From NCBI GenBank assembly GCA_002292925.1, contig DBCF01000273.1, forward strand, positions 1 through 6,935: DNA of 6,935 bases. The letters run 5' to 3'. Below are positions 5,427 to 6,935 of the stretch, one piece after another. The DNA comes from Roseiflexaceae bacterium UBA965. Lineage in GTDB: Bacteria; Chloroflexota; Chloroflexia; Chloroflexales; Roseiflexaceae. Made by a program: the position numbers and the translations under genes. The notes beneath the pieces are model-generated. The model did no database searches and had not been told where the DNA came from. It was given only the letters and a program-made list of their open reading frames with translations. The number at the start of each line of letters is the position of its first letter. Within the stretch, counting starts at the first letter, position 1.

Positions 5427-6632
5427 ATGCGCATTATGGTTATTGGTGGTGACGGCTACCTCGGCTGGCCCACAGCCCTGCATTTATCACAACGTGGTCA
5501 CGATGTCGCTATCGTCGATAACTTGATTCGCCGTGGCTATGACCACGAGCTCGGTGCCCATAGCCTGACCCCTATCACCTCGATCCAAGAACGCATCGCC
5601 GTGTGGCAACAAGTCAGCAACAAACGGATTGAATTGTTTGTGGGTGACTTGTGTGATTATTCTTTTTTTGAGCCGGTCTTCAAAAGCTTCGCTCCCGATG
5701 CCGTGGTGCACTTCGGCGAGCAACGCAGTGCGCCCTACTCGATGATTGATCGCCGCCACGCCATCTATACCCAGACCAACAATGTGGTGGGCACGCTCAA
5801 TCTGCTGTATGCTATCGCCGAACACAACCTCGATTGTCATTTGGTCAAACTCGGCACCATGGGCGAATACGGCACTCCCAACATCGACATCGAAGAAGGC
5901 TTCATCACCATTACCCACAATGGCCGCACCGATACCCTGCCTTACCCCAAACAACCCGGCTCGTTTTATCACCTCAGCAAAGTCCACGACAGTCACAACA
6001 TGATGTTTGCCTGTCGCGCTTGGGGGATCCGCGCCACTGACCTCAACCAAGGGGTGGTATATGGCCTCGAAACCCCCGAAACCAGCGTTGACCCACGCCT
6101 CGTCACCCGCTTTGATTACGATGCCGTATTTGGCACCGCCCTCAATCGCTTTTTGGTGCAAGCAGTCATCGGGATGCCCATGACCGTCTATGGTCAAGGT
6201 GGCCAAACCCGCGGCTTCCTCGACATCCGCGATACCTTGGCCTGTGTCGAATTAGCCCTCAATTTCCCGGCAGCTCGGGGCGAATTCCGGGTGTTCAATC
6301 AATTTACCGAACAATTCAACGTGCTCCAGCTCGCACACATGGTGCATGACGCCGCCAAAACCCTCGGCATCAATACCACCATCCAACATCTCGAAAACCC
6401 CCGCGTCGAAAAAGAAGTCCATTACTACAACGCCGCCCATAGCAAGCTCATTGACCTTGGCTTGCAACCACATCTGCTCAACGATACCTTGCTCAATTCG
6501 GTAATGCACATGGTCTATGCCCAACGCCAGCAAGTGCGCAGTGAATTGGTACTGCCGTCGGTCAAATGGCGCAACACCAATTCGCCCGTGATGGCTACAC
6601 CCACCGCCACCAGCAACGGCACCCACGCCTAA
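5427..6632 (+). CDS. sqdB: UDP-sulfoquinovose synthase (SqdB/SQD1)
   Basis: This enzyme joins sulfite to UDP-glucose to form UDP-sulfoquinovose, the donor for the membrane sulfolipid SQDG. It is a 401-residue NAD-dependent short-chain dehydrogenase/epimerase-type protein. The Rossmann loop is GGDGYLGW (8-15) and the NAD-ribose strand ends IVDNLIRRG (29-37). The substrate region HFGEQRSAPYSMIDR (95-109) and the catalytic T144, Y181 and K185 (in KLGTMGEYGT and YHLSK) match the Thr/Tyr/Lys triad known from Arabidopsis SQD1. Further conserved blocks are NIDIEEG (152-158), TDTLPYPKQ (168-176), TDLNQGVVYG (204-213), GGQTRGFLDIRDT (258-270) and FRVFNQFTEQF (287-297). The last 20 residues are a low-complexity Asn/Thr/Pro/Ser tail. 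No glycosyltransferase (sqdX/sqdD type) follows before the terminator, so the second pathway step must be encoded elsewhere. It is probably a single-gene unit, perhaps controlled by the divergent Rrf2 protein. Very sure of the assignment. Confidence 0.97.
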   Translation: MRIMVIGGDGYLGWPTALHLSQRGHDVAIVDNLIRRGYDHELGAHSLTPITSIQERIAVWQQVSNKRIELFVGDLCDYSFFEPVFKSFAPDAVVHFGEQRSAPYSMIDRRHAIYTQTNNVVGTLNLLYAIAEHNLDCHLVKLGTMGEYGTPNIDIEEGFITITHNGRTDTLPYPKQPGSFYHLSKVHDSHNMMFACRAWGIRATDLNQGVVYGLETPETSVDPRLVTRFDYDAVFGTALNRFLVQAVIGMPMTVYGQGGQTRGFLDIRDTLACVELALNFPAARGEFRVFNQFTEQFNVLQLAHMVHDAAKTLGINTTIQHLENPRVEKEVHYYNAAHSKLIDLGLQPHLLNDTLLNSVMHMVYAQRQQVRSELVLPSVKWRNTNSPVMATPTATSNGTHA

Positions 6633-6647
6633 ATACACACCACACAC

Positions 6648-6693
6648 GATACCCACGGGAGCGCTTGAGGCTCCTGTGGGTATCTGCTTTTTT
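6648..6693 (+). terminator. Rho-independent terminator after sqdB
   Basis: A 15-base stem pairs 6648-6662 (GATACCCACGGGAGC) with 6670-6684, with one G-T pair at 6657/6675 and a 7-base loop. TTTTTT (6688-6693) follows after three bases. It begins 15 bases after the stop codon and is a textbook terminator, making sqdB the last gene of its transcript. Confidence 0.93.
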
Positions 6694-6765
6694 GCGCCGA
6701 AAAATTATTTCAAAAATATTTGAACTATGTGGATTCCACCAAAAAACCACCCGATGCACGCCATG

Positions 6766-6843
6766 CGAAGTAGAAAGTATGAAGTATGAAGTATGAAGTA
6801 TGAAGTATGAAGTAAAGTATGAAGTGCATTCATCGGCGCACAT
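6766..6843 (+). repeat. Larger repeat unit, copy 1 (expanded by heptamers)
   Basis: The unit runs from CGAAGTAG (6766-6773) to GCGCACAT (6836-6843). Its first 27 bases match copy 2 at 22 positions, and its end matches again (ATC, one base, GCGCACAT). The main difference between the copies is the number of heptamers in the middle, so copy 1 is 78 bases and copy 2 is 45. Confidence 0.6.
6775..6826 (+). repeat. Tandem heptamer repeat AAGTATG
   Basis: Five perfect head-to-tail copies of AAGTATG occupy 6775-6809. A shortened AAGTA (6810-6814), one more full copy (6815-6821) and a final AAGTG (6822-6826) follow. A seven-base period would shift a reading frame, which argues against coding. Heptamer tandem repeats between genes are known as STRR sequences in cyanobacteria; this one resembles them in form only. 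Confidence 0.9.
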
Positions 6844-6890
6844 CAATCAAAAAACGCCTCTGCGTCCTCTGTGTGCCCTGTGCGAGCAAA

Positions 6891-6935
6891 CGAAGTAGGT
6901 AGTTTGAAGCATGAAGTAACATTATCAGCGCACAT
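6891..6935 (+). repeat. Larger repeat unit, copy 2 (short form, at window end)
   Basis: Runs from CGAAGTAG (6891-6898) through AGTTTGAAGCATGAAGT to GCGCACAT (6928-6935), where the window stops. It has about one diverged heptamer (AAGCATG, 6907-6913) where copy 1 has six full ones. The 47 bases separating the copies begin with ATCAAAAAAC, faintly like ACCAAAAAAC just before copy 1, so the repeating block may be longer and may continue past the window. Confidence 0.55.

Larger units (their letters stand above)
6694..6935. other. Gene-free stretch with repeats
   Basis: From the sqdB stop to the window end (6633-6935) I find no credible gene on either strand. It holds the terminator, an AT-rich stretch (6700-6724), the heptamer run and two copies of a larger unit (listed separately), and between them a CT-rich stretch at about 6855-6880 built from variants of CCTCTGCG/CCTCTGTG. 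Open frames here are made of repeat sequence and have no recognisable start context. Confidence 0.7.

Noticed and set aside
5487..6206. A 239-codon open frame on the minus strand opposite sqdB
   Set aside because: It lies wholly inside a highly conserved gene, has no ribosome site or recognisable domain, and long antisense frames are expected from the codon bias here.
6709..6724. Perfect inverted repeat TTCAAA-AATA-TTTGAA after the sqdB terminator
   Set aside because: It lies in a very AT-rich stretch where such palindromes arise by chance, and no gene start follows in the window for it to regulate.
6595..6846. Minus-strand frame encoding repeated TSYFIL-like residues
   Set aside because: The protein sequence is just the translated AAGTATG heptamers and the end of sqdB read backwards; the period of seven makes a conserved protein repeat unlikely.
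6766..6935. Possible CRISPR array
   Set aside because: Only two dissimilar-length units are present, the repeats contain inner tandem heptamers, and there are no uniform spacers and no cas genes.

Overview
The window reads as ordinary bacterial chromosome, most likely from the Chloroflexota (class Chloroflexia; a Herpetosiphon- or Chloroflexus-like organism is my guess from overall style, not proven). The reasons are a close-to-plant-type UDP-sulfoquinovose synthase (sulfolipids are known from Chloroflexus and cyanobacteria), a DUF2085 membrane protein, roughly balanced GC content, and short tandem heptamer repeats between genes. I see no phage, transposon, toxin-antitoxin, CRISPR or defence genes.

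Left part (1-3386, all plus strand): a possible 12-codon tail of an upstream gene; a 304-residue GNAT acetyltransferase whose N-terminal half looks like a decayed second GNAT fold; a MoxR-family AAA+ ATPase that probably starts at a leaderless ATG seven bases behind a -10 box; and tyrosyl-tRNA synthetase (tyrS) with a clear Shine-Dalgarno and a strong rho-independent terminator.

Middle part (3387-5426): a two-gene operon coding for a TlpA/ResA-like thioredoxin-fold lipoprotein and a DUF2085 multi-spanning membrane protein, overlapping by the 4-base ATGA. Its promoter region carries a near-perfect inverted repeat. A convergent Rrf2-family regulator on the minus strand follows. Its 140-base upstream region is shared with the divergent sulfoquinovose synthase gene and contains a promoter-overlapping inverted repeat that could be the regulator's operator.

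Right part (5427-6935): the UDP-sulfoquinovose synthase gene (sqdB/SQD1), which makes the head-group donor for the sulfolipid SQDG, closed by a textbook terminator. After it come about 240 bases without a gene, holding a run of the heptamer AAGTATG inside a larger unit that recurs, in shorter form, at the window end.

The most testable biological idea is that the Rrf2 protein, which lacks the usual Fe-S cysteines and so resembles the CymR-like branch, controls sulfolipid synthesis next door. The TlpA/DUF2085 pair is a second candidate for an uncharacterised envelope redox function. Nothing here proves a new system.
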